Below are positions 46,393 through 55,202 of a DNA stretch of 64,000 nucleotides, in pieces. The DNA lies in contig NZ_QGGR01000013.1 of assembly GCF_003148685.1 (NCBI RefSeq), positions 232,457 to 296,456 on the forward strand. The letters run 5' to 3'. The position numbers were made by a program, and so were the translations under genes. Under the pieces are notes generated by a model that was not told the DNA's origin, searched no databases, and saw only the letters and a program-made list of their open reading frames with translations. Each line of letters opens with the position of its first letter. The first letter of the stretch is position 1. Source of the stretch: Actinoplanes xinjiangensis (GTDB lineage Bacteria > Actinomycetota > Actinomycetes > Mycobacteriales > Micromonosporaceae).

Positions 46393-47373
46393 TCAAGATC
46401 GGATCTCGAGAGCCCAGCGTACGAACCGCAGCTTCGGCGTGAATCCGGCCTTCTCATAGATGCCGAAGGCCCCGAAGGGATTCTCCGAGTCCACCTGCAC
46501 GATCCCACGGTCGTAACCCTGGTCGGCCGCGGTGCGCAGCGCATGCGCGATCAAGGCGCTGGCAACGCCCCGCTTGCGGTACTCCGGCTGCGTCGCGATC
46601 AGCATGAAGCGCGCGTCACGGCTACCGGTGGCCGCCGTGTTGGCGTCCCAGGACATCGTCACCAGCATGCCCACCGGGGTGCCGTTCGCCGCATCCCGGA
46701 GCAGGAAACTGACAGCGGGCCGGAACGCCTGGTTGATGACCTCGCTGCGCCAGGCGTCCGCGGGCATCGGTGCCCACAGCAGGTCGTCCTTGAACGCCTC
46801 GTTGCGGATCAGCCGGAAGTCCTCGTCGTTGCGCTCCGACCACGGCTCGATCCGCAGCCCGGCGGGAATCGCGGCGTCACGGATACCGTCGCCGAGCAGA
46901 TGCTCCATGTGCTGGTAATAGCGGATCGGTGCGAAACCATGGGACCCCAGCAGCTCCGCCAGACCGGCGATGCCTTCGAGCCGGTGAATGTCGACCACGA
47001 GCCTCAGCGTCGGGTGGTACAGCGCGTGCAGCTGTTTCGCCGCCGCCACCCCGGCCTTCACCAATACGGAACCGAGCCCTTTACGCCGGTAGCCGGGGGC
47101 CACCCCGCCGTCCATGACGACCCGATGCACCTTCTCCGCGTCCGGTTCGTACCGGCACTTCATGAAGCCGACCAACACGTCACCGTCGAAGGCGGCGAGA
47201 CTTCCGCGCTCCAGTTCCGCATAGGGATCGATCAGCTCCTGGAGTGCGTCCTCCTCGTCGTAGAACTCGCCGATCCTGTCAACCGCCTCCATGGCGTTCA
47301 GCAGATCCGCCCCCGCCTTCGCGTCCTCGCTGGTGAGCGGCCGCCACGTGAGGGAGCTCAGTTCTTCAGACAT
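46393..47373 (-). CDS. Tandem GNAT acetyltransferase (mycothiol-synthase-like architecture)
   Basis: 326 aa with two GNAT domains. The N-terminal one has acetyl-CoA motif VAPGYRRKGLGSVLVKAG (about 90-107), the C-terminal one IATQPEYRKRGVASALIAHAL (about 258-278). The C-terminal loop DSENPFGAFGIYEKAGF is typical of an active GNAT. This double architecture is that of MshD-type enzymes, but the sequence is not close enough to call mycothiol synthase. Substrate unknown. Convergent with the lipoprotein gene. Confidence 0.85.
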   Translation of the reverse strand: MSEELSSLTWRPLTSEDAKAGADLLNAMEAVDRIGEFYDEEDALQELIDPYAELERGSLAAFDGDVLVGFMKCRYEPDAEKVHRVVMDGGVAPGYRRKGLGSVLVKAGVAAAKQLHALYHPTLRLVVDIHRLEGIAGLAELLGSHGFAPIRYYQHMEHLLGDGIRDAAIPAGLRIEPWSERNDEDFRLIRNEAFKDDLLWAPMPADAWRSEVINQAFRPAVSFLLRDAANGTPVGMLVTMSWDANTAATGSRDARFMLIATQPEYRKRGVASALIAHALRTAADQGYDRGIVQVDSENPFGAFGIYEKAGFTPKLRFVRWALEIRS

Positions 47374-47543
47374 TCGGCGGAGGCTAATGCCCGCGGGCGC
47401 GGCTGTCGCTTGATTTACCGGACGAGTCCGTCGATCTCGGGCGGCGCCGCGGTCTGCGGCGCCGTGACGACAAGCGGACTGGACTAATTTAGGACGAGGC
47501 CGGTGTGTGCCTGCCTTCCACTCGGAATCGGGAGCACTCCGCC

Positions 47544-48035
47544 ATGAAGTTCACCGTCTCGATCGAGATCGACCTGCCGCGGGAGAGGGTGGTCCAGATG
47601 CTCGCCGACCCGGTACACCTGCCGAAATGGCTGCGAGGTCTGGTGCTGCACGAGCCGCTGACCGGAATCCACGGACAGGCCGGTACCCAGTCGCGCGTCG
47701 TGCTGCGAATGGGACAGCAGGAGATCGAGGCCACCGAGACCATCACGCGCCGGGAACCGGAAGACCTGCACGGGATCCCGAAAGAGACCGTCGTCCACTT
47801 CGACCGCGAACTCGTCACCAAGGGAATGTGGAGCGCCGTACGCGACCGGTTCACCGAAGCCGGTCCAGACAAGACTCTCTGGGTGAGCGAGAACGAATAC
47901 CGGTTCAGCGGCCTGCCGATGCGGCTGATGGGGCTTCTGATGCCCAGCGCCTTCCGCAAACAGTCACTACAGCACATGCGGGACTTCAAGACATTCGCCG
48001 AGCACGGTACGGACGTCCGCGACGCGCTGGGCTGA
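47544..48035 (+). CDS. SRPBCC (START-like) superfamily protein
   Basis: 163 aa from ATG 47544 (an upstream GTG at 47505 would add 13 unlikely residues). MKFTVSIEIDLPRERVVQMLADPVHLPKWLRGLV is the classic first strand and helix; ETITRREPEDLHGIPKETVVHF the central strands; FRKQSLQHMRDFKTFAEHG the long closing helix. This is a soluble ligand-binding protein of unknown ligand. It precedes an unknown gene by 47 bp on the same strand. Confidence 0.85.
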   Translation: MKFTVSIEIDLPRERVVQMLADPVHLPKWLRGLVLHEPLTGIHGQAGTQSRVVLRMGQQEIEATETITRREPEDLHGIPKETVVHFDRELVTKGMWSAVRDRFTEAGPDKTLWVSENEYRFSGLPMRLMGLLMPSAFRKQSLQHMRDFKTFAEHGTDVRDALG

Positions 48036-48082
48036 CCTGTCGCCACCCGCCGGCCACCGACGGGCGCGGTAGGGTCCTGCCC

Positions 48083-48631
48083 ATGCATTTACCGTTCTCG
48101 TTGCGTGGCATCCCGGGCACCATCGACGTCACCGTCGATGTGACTCGTGATCCGGACGAGCTGGGCGCTTCGCCGGGAGCCGTCGGTCTGCCGCACTGCC
48201 ACGCCACCATTCATTATCCGGCCAAGGGCTATGCCGGCCTGATGGGCTGGATTCAGATGGTGCGCTCCACTGACAACGACAGCGGCGGGGAAGCCTTCGA
48301 GATGGACCCCCTCATGTTCGTCGGTGCGGTCCCTCATCCGTTCGGCTTCTTCGGTATCACCCCGACCCTCTTCGACGCGCCGGCACGCCGAACCGGCGCC
48401 GATCTCGATTGGCTGTGCCATAGCTTCCTGGGTTACCTCAAGGACTTCGAAGGCGATACGCGAGTGGTCAAGGCGATCACCGGGTTCAGCTGGGGATTCA
48501 GTCGCAAGAATGGCATGACGACCGTCGAACCCCCGCGTCGCCTGACATCTCCCGACTGGCACGGTCAGCTGGACCTCCTTCACCGCGAACACCCCGGATG
48601 GCGTTTCCTCGACGAATTCGAGACGCCGTAG
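48083..48631 (+). CDS. Unknown soluble protein
   Basis: 182 aa from ATG 48083. Not recognised. Visible features: an N-terminal strand (PFSLRGIPGTIDVTVDVTRDP), a GLPHCHATIHYPAKGYAGLMGW segment rich in His/Tyr, PHPFGFFGITPTLFDAPARRT and a C-terminal aromatic stretch (WHGQLDLLHREHPGWRF). There is no signal or membrane helix. It follows the SRPBCC gene by 47 bp, so the two could be co-expressed. Confidence 0.65.
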   Translation: MHLPFSLRGIPGTIDVTVDVTRDPDELGASPGAVGLPHCHATIHYPAKGYAGLMGWIQMVRSTDNDSGGEAFEMDPLMFVGAVPHPFGFFGITPTLFDAPARRTGADLDWLCHSFLGYLKDFEGDTRVVKAITGFSWGFSRKNGMTTVEPPRRLTSPDWHGQLDLLHREHPGWRFLDEFETP

Positions 48632-48711
48632 CCGATGGTCGTCAGCCGGCCGGCCGGTCTCGGCGCTCGCAGCACCTGACGCGGCACCCTCCCGTACACA
48701 GAAACATCCCT

Positions 48712-49746
48712 ATGCTGTCCGCCGTGCTTGCTTCTCTTCCCGGCCCGCAGCGGCTCGGCCGTGTCCGTGACCTGCTCGATGCCGGCGCCGACGACACCTT
48801 GGCGCAGGAACTGGTTGCGCTCGGTGCGGCGAATGAGGACTCGTGGCGTTACGACGACGCCATGGTGCTACGCCACCTGGAATCCTTGCCGGACCGTCGG
48901 CGGCACGCTCTGATCCTCGCGATCGGTGATCGTGCGAGTGCACCGGCGGCTGTCTGCGGGTTGCTGGGGGTGATCGCCCGCGACCTGGATCCGGACGAGC
49001 TGCCCTGGCCGGTCGCCCGGCACCTGATCGACGCGACAGGCGCGCAGACGTCCGGTCTCGCTCGCGACCTCAACGTGCTGGCGGTGGTCGCTGAGCGGGA
49101 GACCGGTACGCTGCCGCCCGGGTTGATCGCGGTGATGCGGCGCACCGTGCAGTATCGCCATGACCCGACCCTGCTGCTGCCCTGGATCGCCAAGGCCGAC
49201 GGCCTGCTCAACGTCGGCGAGCCGTGGGCGGAGACCGCCGATGCGGAGCCCGAGGGCCGCCCGATGCTCGCTCACGCGCTGCAAGTGACCGGATCCCGGC
49301 CGCTGGTGAGATGGAGCCGCGAGGCCCGGGAACTCGACCTGCCCACGGGATGGCGGCAACGGATCCACCGCTGGTTCGCGCTGGTGCCGCTGCCCCGTAC
49401 GATCGGATTCCGCCGGTTCGACTACTTCGACGCCGACGAACTGATCGACGTGTACAACGCGACGGCGCTGCGCGGCCTGCTGTTCCTGCTCGCGGTCACT
49501 GACCCCGTCCCGGAAGACGCGGCGGCGGTCGGTGCGCTGGCCGAATATGCCGCGACGAAGGTACGTGGCCAGGGTGCCCGCGACCTCGTCGTAGCGAATG
49601 CCGCGATCCTCTCCCTGGAACTGATCGGCACGGCAGAGGCGCTCGACGAGCTGGAGCGGCTCCGGGCTGCGCGTTTGCAGCCGGGGATGATCACTCGGGT
49701 GGTCAAGGCGGCTTCCCGTTGCCGGGCGACTCTCGGTCGGCTCTGA
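48712..49746 (+). CDS. Unknown helical-repeat protein
   Basis: 344 aa from ATG 48712. Almost entirely helical, with loosely repeated Leu/Ala/Arg-rich units (LLDAGADDTLAQELVAL, LPPGLIAVMRRTVQYR, ALDELERLRAARL) that resemble HEAT/ARM-type solenoids. There is no catalytic motif, signal or membrane helix. Similar uncharacterised proteins are common in Actinoplanes-like genomes. It precedes a small membrane protein by 65 bp. Confidence 0.65.
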   Translation: MLSAVLASLPGPQRLGRVRDLLDAGADDTLAQELVALGAANEDSWRYDDAMVLRHLESLPDRRRHALILAIGDRASAPAAVCGLLGVIARDLDPDELPWPVARHLIDATGAQTSGLARDLNVLAVVAERETGTLPPGLIAVMRRTVQYRHDPTLLLPWIAKADGLLNVGEPWAETADAEPEGRPMLAHALQVTGSRPLVRWSREARELDLPTGWRQRIHRWFALVPLPRTIGFRRFDYFDADELIDVYNATALRGLLFLLAVTDPVPEDAAAVGALAEYAATKVRGQGARDLVVANAAILSLELIGTAEALDELERLRAARLQPGMITRVVKAASRCRATLGRL

Positions 49747-49811
49747 ATTCTGCGCTCGGGCGGCGGCCACATCGGTCCGGGTTGCTGACCGCCGTGACCC
49801 GTGCCACCGTG

Positions 49812-50036
49812 ATGAACGTGGAGGAGGAATCGCGTTCCGCGCTCCGCCCCGGAGCGGTCGAACTCACCAGGCGCCAGTGGGTCTTTCTCGGTGGCGTTCT
49901 CGGCGTCGGTGTGGCCGCGGCCATCGTTCTCGTCTCGACGGTTTCCCCGGCGGCCGGCGCTGTCACTCTCGGCGTGACCGCCGTCGCCGCCGCTCTCACG
50001 ATCGGATTCGGTCGTCTCCCGCGTTCCGGCAAGTGA
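49812..50036 (+). CDS. Small membrane protein, two helices
   Basis: 74 aa from ATG 49812. An acidic/basic start (MNVEEESRSALRPGAVELTRR) is followed by two membrane helices, WVFLGGVLGVGVAAAIVLV and GAVTLGVTAVAAALTIGF, and a short basic tail. No ribosome site is obvious upstream. Function unknown. Confidence 0.5.
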   Translation: MNVEEESRSALRPGAVELTRRQWVFLGGVLGVGVAAAIVLVSTVSPAAGAVTLGVTAVAAALTIGFGRLPRSGK

Positions 50037-50189
50037 CCTGGCACAGCTCATGAAACTCATGCGGTTCCTTCGGCAGCACAAGGTCGTCCGGGACACTGAC
50101 GGATCCACCGGGGGCGAGCACACGGCAGTCCGGCCGAGCAGCAACCTCATGAAGAATCTTCCGCAGGGACCTGCCGGGGCGTTGCGATT

Positions 50190-51257
50190 TCACTTCACGA
50201 TCGTACGAACCAGCCCAATGGGGTTGGTAAGCGCAGCGATGCGATGGGTGGGATGGCGGACCTCGATACCGACGAAGGCCGACTGCTCGGCGCTGGTGGT
50301 CCAGGTGATCGACGCGGTGCCCTCGCGGGGAAGATCGACGTGGTGAACGGGCCCGCGTTCGGTGTGGAAGGTGACCGTGCCGGATGGTACGCCGCTGACT
50401 TCCACGCTCACGGCGACGTCATCGCCGCCGGTTTCCAACCGCTGCCCTACCTGAGCAGTGCGGTTACGGGCATGGGCGACGAAGGTGAGATTGACGCTCG
50501 CCGACTCGGCAATCCAGCAATGTCCCGCCCGGATGGCGACGAGTAAGGCGTCGGTGCCCAGCTCGTCGGCCAGCACGACGGTCTGGGGAGTGCCGATCTG
50601 ACCCTGCAGATGAGCATCACTGTTGCCGATCGCCGGTCGCCACCGGCCGTGGTGAATGCCAGAGGCCAGGCTGCGTCCCCACTCTGCCAGCGCTGTTTCG
50701 TTGTCCGCCTGCCAGGCTAGGTCCGAGCTCCACTGGCCGTTCCACACCTCGATCGTGTCGAACCCGTGGAAGGGGTACATGAAAGTGCCGGAAGGGTATG
50801 GCGTGTAGGGGTGCGCCACCACGCACAGACCGCCGGCTTGATGAACCTGGGCGACGCTGTGGTCGATGCGGTCGTCACGGACGCCGTAGCGTCCTTCGAT
50901 GAGCTGGCCGGAGTTGATGCCCAGCGCCAGCCAGTGACCCGTCTCGGTCACCACTTCCTGACCCAGTATCACCAGGAGGTCATCGCCTGCCCGGGACTCC
51001 CAATCGACATGCCCCTCCGCGGTGTTGTGCTCCGTGATGGCGATGAAGTCGAGACCCACCCCGCAGGCCGCCTCAACAATCTGGTCCGGCGTCAGTTCGC
51101 CGCCATGTGAGCGCTGTGAATGCACGTGGAAGTCGCCCCGGTACCAGTTTCGCTCTCTTCCCTGGATGTTCTTTCCAGGCGAAGTTGCCGCCCGCGAGAT
51201 GGATTCCGCGGCATCCCCGTTGACCACCATCAGGTAATCGTATCTATGAAATGGCAA
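50190..51257 (-). CDS. CehA/McbA-like PHP-domain metallohydrolase
   Basis: 355 aa. PHP-type metal-binding motifs are all present: DFHVHSQRSHGGEL (about 43-56), FIAITEHNT, GQEVVT, CVVAHPYTP and AIGNSDAHL. These coordinate three metals in phosphoesterases. The C-terminal ~80 residues form a beta-sandwich-like domain (VSVEVSGVPSGTVTFHTE). Related enzymes such as CehA/McbA hydrolyse carbamates, but the natural substrate is probably a phosphoester. There is no signal peptide. Conserved His residues support activity. Confidence 0.88.
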   Translation of the reverse strand: MPFHRYDYLMVVNGDAAESISRAATSPGKNIQGRERNWYRGDFHVHSQRSHGGELTPDQIVEAACGVGLDFIAITEHNTAEGHVDWESRAGDDLLVILGQEVVTETGHWLALGINSGQLIEGRYGVRDDRIDHSVAQVHQAGGLCVVAHPYTPYPSGTFMYPFHGFDTIEVWNGQWSSDLAWQADNETALAEWGRSLASGIHHGRWRPAIGNSDAHLQGQIGTPQTVVLADELGTDALLVAIRAGHCWIAESASVNLTFVAHARNRTAQVGQRLETGGDDVAVSVEVSGVPSGTVTFHTERGPVHHVDLPREGTASITWTTSAEQSAFVGIEVRHPTHRIAALTNPIGLVRTIVK

Positions 51258-51434
51258 TGACCCATTAAGAGGCTCTTCAGCTCCGGTTGCCGACCGGGAC
51301 TGCTCCTGCGGGCTCGGTCACAGCGGATGGCGGTGCGCGGATCGGCGTGGTGGCGGCGATGTGGGCGTTCTGGAGGCTGACTTCGGCGCTGAGCATCGTG
51401 CGGGATCGGCCCAGAGGCGCGGACGTCGTTGGGC

Positions 51435-52211
51435 TCAGGTGATCGTCACCTGAGCCGGCCGGGTGGTGGGCAGGAGGAGCGCCAGGCTCCGGCCTCGCAG
51501 ATCGGTGATCACCCAGGGGTGGTTGACGTAGGTCCGCTGTTCTCGGACGCCGCCGGTGGCGAGGATCCCGTAACGCTCCCTGTCGCCCCGGTAGTCCAGC
51601 CAATTGATCACGATGGGTTCGTCGCGGTGGTTGACGAACTTGATCTCGGTCTCCCGCTCGGACTCGACCGAGCGCAGACCCCTCTCGTGGTCCGCCGGAA
51701 GGATGGTGACCGTGGCGGGAGCGGTGGTCGGCGCCGGGCCGGCCGGTGGCCGCCGTGACGGCGGGCGCGAAGCGGGTGCGGTGCTCGGCTCCACGGAGAC
51801 CGGAATCTGCGGGCCCGGTGAGAACCGGCCCGGATTCGTGACGCCGGCGGGCGCCGCATCGGCGTGGTCCGCGGCCGGCTCAGCGGCCGGCCGCAACAGG
51901 GCCAGGATCGATCCGGCGGATACGACACCGGCCAGGCCCGCGGCGACCAAGCGGCTCCGACGCCGAGGGTGAACCCGCCGCCGGGACGGCTCCGACGCCG
52001 TCCATTCCGGTGCCGACGTCGTGACGGTCGCTGGAACAGCCGGGACGCGGTCAGCGCGGCGACGGACGCCGGGACGCGGCGTGGTGTTCGCCGCATCGGG
52101 CACCCATCGGCCGATGCGCAGGCCGGTGTTCGGCTCAGGATCGCCACTGGGCGTCGCGGGAGTGTCCTCGAACAATTTCGAACCTCTTGAAGGCGTGGCG
52201 GCAACGGGCAT
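51435..52211 (-). CDS. Membrane protein with C-terminal VHL-like beta domain
   Basis: 258 aa. A basic, Pro-rich cytoplasmic N-terminus is followed by one membrane helix (about 88-106), a Pro/Ala-rich spacer and a C-terminal domain (192-258). That domain has FVNHRDEPIVINWLDYRGDR, ILATGGVREQRTYVNHPWVI and TDLRGRS, following the strand order of the von Hippel-Lindau beta domain (WLxYxG, ...QxTYxxHxW...DxxG). In bacteria such domains are extracytoplasmic binding modules. It has no ribosome site; a TTGACG/CAAAAT promoter lies 4 bp from the ATG, so the mRNA is probably leaderless. Confidence 0.78.
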   Translation of the reverse strand: MPVAATPSRGSKLFEDTPATPSGDPEPNTGLRIGRWVPDAANTTPRPGVRRRADRVPAVPATVTTSAPEWTASEPSRRRVHPRRRSRLVAAGLAGVVSAGSILALLRPAAEPAADHADAAPAGVTNPGRFSPGPQIPVSVEPSTAPASRPPSRRPPAGPAPTTAPATVTILPADHERGLRSVESERETEIKFVNHRDEPIVINWLDYRGDRERYGILATGGVREQRTYVNHPWVITDLRGRSLALLLPTTRPAQVTIT

Positions 52212-52215
52212 TCAG

Positions 52216-52244
52216 ATTTTGCACACCAGCTAGTGCATCGTCAA
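52216..52244 (-). promoter_or_regulatory. Predicted promoter of the VHL-like gene
   Basis: On the minus strand TTGACG (52244-52239) and CAAAAT (52221-52216) are separated by 17 bp. The -10 box ends 4 bp before the ATG at 52211. Confidence 0.6.
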
Positions 52245-52302
52245 CGTCGATATCCCGGCAATCCGATACCGTTATAGTTCACAAACTTTGCTAATTTCCG
52301 AC

Positions 52303-52316
52303 TGGGAGGGCTCCCA
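52303..52316 (+). promoter_or_regulatory. CebR-like box
   Basis: TGGGAGGGCTCCCA differs at one central base from TGGGAGCGCTCCCA. It lies about 92 bp upstream of the VHL-like gene start and 480 bp before the SDR gene at 52794. Confidence 0.5.
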
Positions 52317-52555
52317 TTCCATAAGGGACTCCGGCGCCGTTCGCTACGAGCTTCCGTCAGCGACGAAGACGCCTATTAGATATTTCAAGGTTCGCTCATA
52401 TATTGATGACAGCGATCGCCGGTAGGAGGGAGAACTTCGACCGCTACGCGCCCGGTCAGGGCGGGAGGGAGCGTTGAAGATTGCTGCGAAAGGATGCGCG
52501 ATCGCTTTCGAGGAGATCCGGGCAGACGACAACGGTGAGCGAAGGCCAAGGCTCT

Positions 52556-52597
52556 ATTCCCGGCGTGGGTGCGAGCATTCCCGGCGTGGGTGCGAGC
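52556..52597 (+). repeat. Two perfect 21-bp tandem copies
   Basis: ATTCCCGGCGTGGGTGCGAGC occurs twice head-to-tail. No gene overlaps it with confidence. Possible roles include regulator binding or simple slippage product. Confidence 0.85.
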
Positions 52598-52793
52598 GCA
52601 CCAGTGGCCATTTCGTGGCTGGGAACCATGTCCCCGCAACCGCCTCCGCTCCCGGCTGCGGGCGCTGATGGAACCATTCTGTTGGTGCTTCTTCGCCTTC
52701 AGGACCAGTGAATGCCGAATCGTCGAACCGGATGTGGAACGTCGGGTCCGATTGCCGCCAGACGAGCGCGCGCGTGAAGACCACAGTGGGGAC

Positions 52794-53537
52794 ATGACGA
52801 ACGATCTTGACGGCAGAGTGGCATTGGTGATCGGCGGAAGCCGGGGCATCGGCGCCGGCGTGGCGGCGCGGTTGGCCGAGGACGGCGCTGATGTGGTGCT
52901 GACCTTCCAGCACCGCGACGATCAGGCCGCGGTCGTGATGAAGCAGATCGAGGGTTTCGGTCGCCGCGGCATGGCGTTGCAGGTGGACAGTGCCGACCCG
53001 GAGGCGGTGACCACCGCGGTCGACCGTGCGGTCGACCAGTTCGGCCGGCTCGACATCCTGGTCAACAGCGCGGCGGTGTTCCTCATCGGGCCGGTGGAGG
53101 ATCTCGGGCGGGAGGAGTTCGATCACATGATGGCGGTCAACGTGCGGGCGCCGTTCCTCGCGTCGAAGGCCGCCGCCAGACACATGGGCGACGGCGGACG
53201 GATCATCACGATCGGAAGCAACATGGTGGAACGCACGGTGTTCCCGGGCTTCTCGCTGTACTCGATGAGCAAGACCGCCCTGGTAGGACTGACGAAGGGC
53301 CTCAGCCGGGACCTCGGCCTGCGCGGTATCACTGTCAATCTGGTCAACCCCGGCCCCATCGACACCGATATGAACCCGGCTGACGGCCCGGCCGCGGCCA
53401 CGATCACCGGCTTCACCGCGCTGGGCCGTTATGGAACACCGGCCGAGATCGCGACGGCGGTCGCGTATCTCGCCGGTGACGGTGCCCGGTACGTCACCGG
53501 CGCGGTGATCAACGTGGACGGCGGCTTCTCGGTCTGA
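52794..53537 (+). CDS. SDR-family NAD(P)-dependent oxidoreductase
   Basis: 247 aa. Cofactor motif GGSRGIGAGVAARLAEDG, NSAAVF (a variant of NNAG, with Ser in place of the second Asn), ITIGSNM (Ser) and the YSMSKTALVGL catalytic Tyr-Lys. This is the FabG-like classical SDR pattern. ATG 52794 is placed by alignment to the family start; the upstream sequence lacks a strong ribosome site. It is convergent with another SDR gene. Substrate unknown. Confidence 0.9.
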   Translation: MTNDLDGRVALVIGGSRGIGAGVAARLAEDGADVVLTFQHRDDQAAVVMKQIEGFGRRGMALQVDSADPEAVTTAVDRAVDQFGRLDILVNSAAVFLIGPVEDLGREEFDHMMAVNVRAPFLASKAAARHMGDGGRIITIGSNMVERTVFPGFSLYSMSKTALVGLTKGLSRDLGLRGITVNLVNPGPIDTDMNPADGPAAATITGFTALGRYGTPAEIATAVAYLAGDGARYVTGAVINVDGGFSV

Positions 53538-53560
53538 CCGCCGGGTTCCCGTTCTCCGCC

Positions 53561-53612
53561 CCATCCGCCGATGGTCGCCGCCCGGGAGGGTGCGGCGGCC
53601 GTCGGCGGATGG
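53561..53612. terminator. Hairpin between convergent SDR genes
   Basis: A 21-bp stem with two G-U pairs (53561-53581 with 53592-53612) and a 10-nt loop. It ends at the stop codon of the minus-strand SDR gene. Confidence 0.8.
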
Positions 53613-54386
53613 TCATGCCTGGAGCTTGACGCCGGTGAGGTCCGCGCAGAGGGCGAGCAACTGCTCCTGCAGGCTCTCGTCGTACGCCTGCGGGTTGGCC
53701 CGTAGGTCCGTGCGGCGTTTGAAGTAATGGCCGCTCACCGTGGCCGCCGGTTCGTGTGAGGTGGCGAGCCAGACCTGTGTCTCGGCTCCCTGCGGCAGGT
53801 CGTCGGTGGCGTCCGGGCCGCCCAGCCGGGTGCGGATCCAGCCCGGGTCGACCGCGTTGCTCAGGGTGCCGGGCCGCAGCCGGGCCACCGCGAAGGCGAG
53901 CATCACGTCGTACAGCTTGGAGTCGCTGTAGGCCTGCATGCCGTCCCACTGCCGGGTCCGCCACTGCGCGTCGTCGAGGCGTACCCGGCCGTTCGCCTCC
54001 AGTCCCGAGGTCAGATAGATCAGGCGGGCCGGTGTCGGCATCAGCGCGGTCAACAGGTACGGAGCAAGCGTGTTGACCTGGAAGATCCGCTCCAGTCCGT
54101 CCTCGGTGATCTCCGGGGCCGATTGCCCGCCGCCGATGCCGGCGTTGTGGATCACCACGTCGAACGGGCCGGCTCCGATCGCCTGGGCAGCCAGCTCACG
54201 GGTGTGCGCCAGCGAGGCCAGGTCGCCGACGATCACGTCATGCGCCTGGGGCACGGCCTTCCGTGCGTCCTCGGCACGGCGGTCGGTGCGGGCGTGCAGC
54301 GTCACCCGATGCCCGTCCGCCGCCAGGATCTCCGCCGTGTGCCGCCCGATGCCGTCGCTGGAGCCGGTGATCAGAATCGTCGCCAT
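53613..54386 (-). CDS. SDR-family protein (short-chain oxidoreductase)
   Basis: 257 aa from ATG 54386 (in-frame ATG 54395 is also possible). TGSSDGIGRHTAEILAADG binds the cofactor, HNAGIGGG is the NNAG-like motif, LIYLTSG the serine strand and YSDSKLYDVML the catalytic YxxxK. Such enzymes resemble retinol-dehydrogenase or WW-domain oxidoreductase-like proteins. Substrate unknown. No partner gene is obvious. Confidence 0.9.
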   Translation of the reverse strand: MATILITGSSDGIGRHTAEILAADGHRVTLHARTDRRAEDARKAVPQAHDVIVGDLASLAHTRELAAQAIGAGPFDVVIHNAGIGGGQSAPEITEDGLERIFQVNTLAPYLLTALMPTPARLIYLTSGLEANGRVRLDDAQWRTRQWDGMQAYSDSKLYDVMLAFAVARLRPGTLSNAVDPGWIRTRLGGPDATDDLPQGAETQVWLATSHEPAATVSGHYFKRRTDLRANPQAYDESLQEQLLALCADLTGVKLQA

Positions 54387-54512
54387 GACAACCATCCTGC
54401 CGGACGGCGGGACGATCCGATTAACCGGTTCACCAGTCGGCACCGGGGGAGGCGCCGGCCGCCGGAATCGACGGCTGGGCTGAGAAGGGATGACGCCGTG
54501 ACTCTCGACGTC

Positions 54513-55202
54513 TCAGGAGGGGTGGCCGGTGTCCGTGCCCGGCCGGACCAGGCCCGTCTCGTAGGCGGCGACCACCGCCTGTGCGCGGTCCCGGGCCGCC
54601 AGCTTGCCGAGAATCCGTTTCACGTGGGTCTTGACCGTCGACTCCTCGACGAACAGCTCCGCCGCGATCTCACCGTTCGACCGGCCCCGGGCCACCAACT
54701 GCAGCACGTCACGTTCGCGGGCGGTCAGCGCCCGTAGCCGCTCGGCGCGGGCCGGGTCCGGTGGTGCGGCGGGCGCCATCCGGTCGATCACGGCGCGCGT
54801 CACCGAGGGCGACAGCAACGCGTCCCCGGCGGCCACCGTGTGGATCGCCTCGATGAGCCGCTCGGGCCGGGTGCGCTTGAGCAGGAACCCGGAGGCCCCG
54901 GCGGTGAGCGCGCCGAAGACGTAGTCGTCGTCCTCGAAGGTGGTCAGCACCAGCACGCGGGCGGCAGGCACGGCGGCGCTGACCGCGCGGGTGGCGGCGA
55001 TACCGTCCAGGTGCGGCATGCGGACATCCATCAGTACGACGTCCGGCACCAGCCGCTGCGCCACTGCCACCGCCTCCCGGCCGTCCGCGGCCTCGCCGAC
55101 GACCTCGATCGTGTCGTCGCTGGACAGCACCGCCCGCAACCCGGCCCGCATCAGATCGTCGTCGTCCACGATCAGCACCCGTACCACCGGCTGCCCGGTC
55201 AT
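54513..55202 (-). CDS. NarL/LuxR-type response regulator
   Basis: 229 aa. The receiver domain has the acidic patch VDDDD and the phosphoacceptor Asp59 in VVLMDVRMP, with Lys in FLLKRTRPE. The LuxR HTH (RLRALTARERDVLQLVARGRSNGEIAAELFVEESTVKTHVKRILGKL) is canonical. Its ATG overlaps the kinase stop by four bases (ATGA). It probably controls the divergent MMPL gene through the TACCCCT palindrome between them. Confidence 0.95.
   Translation of the reverse strand: MTGQPVVRVLIVDDDDLMRAGLRAVLSSDDTIEVVGEAADGREAVAVAQRLVPDVVLMDVRMPHLDGIAATRAVSAAVPAARVLVLTTFEDDDYVFGALTAGASGFLLKRTRPERLIEAIHTVAAGDALLSPSVTRAVIDRMAPAAPPDPARAERLRALTARERDVLQLVARGRSNGEIAAELFVEESTVKTHVKRILGKLAARDRAQAVVAAYETGLVRPGTDTGHPS

Larger units (their letters stand above)
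52212..52793. other. AT-richer intergenic region with CebR-like box and 21-bp direct repeat
   Basis: 582 bp. The part up to about 52400 is clearly more AT-rich than the surroundings. It holds the promoter of the VHL-like gene, a CebR-like box (52303-52316) and a 21-bp perfect tandem repeat (52556-52597). No gene is recognisable. Confidence 0.5.

Noticed and set aside
46393..47373. Calling the tandem GNAT protein mycothiol synthase (MshD)
   Set aside because: Only the two-domain layout matches; no diagnostic residues can be confirmed by eye.
52474..52668. Short plus-strand frame covering the 21-bp repeat
   Set aside because: Composition is not protein-like over the repeat and there is no clear start or family.
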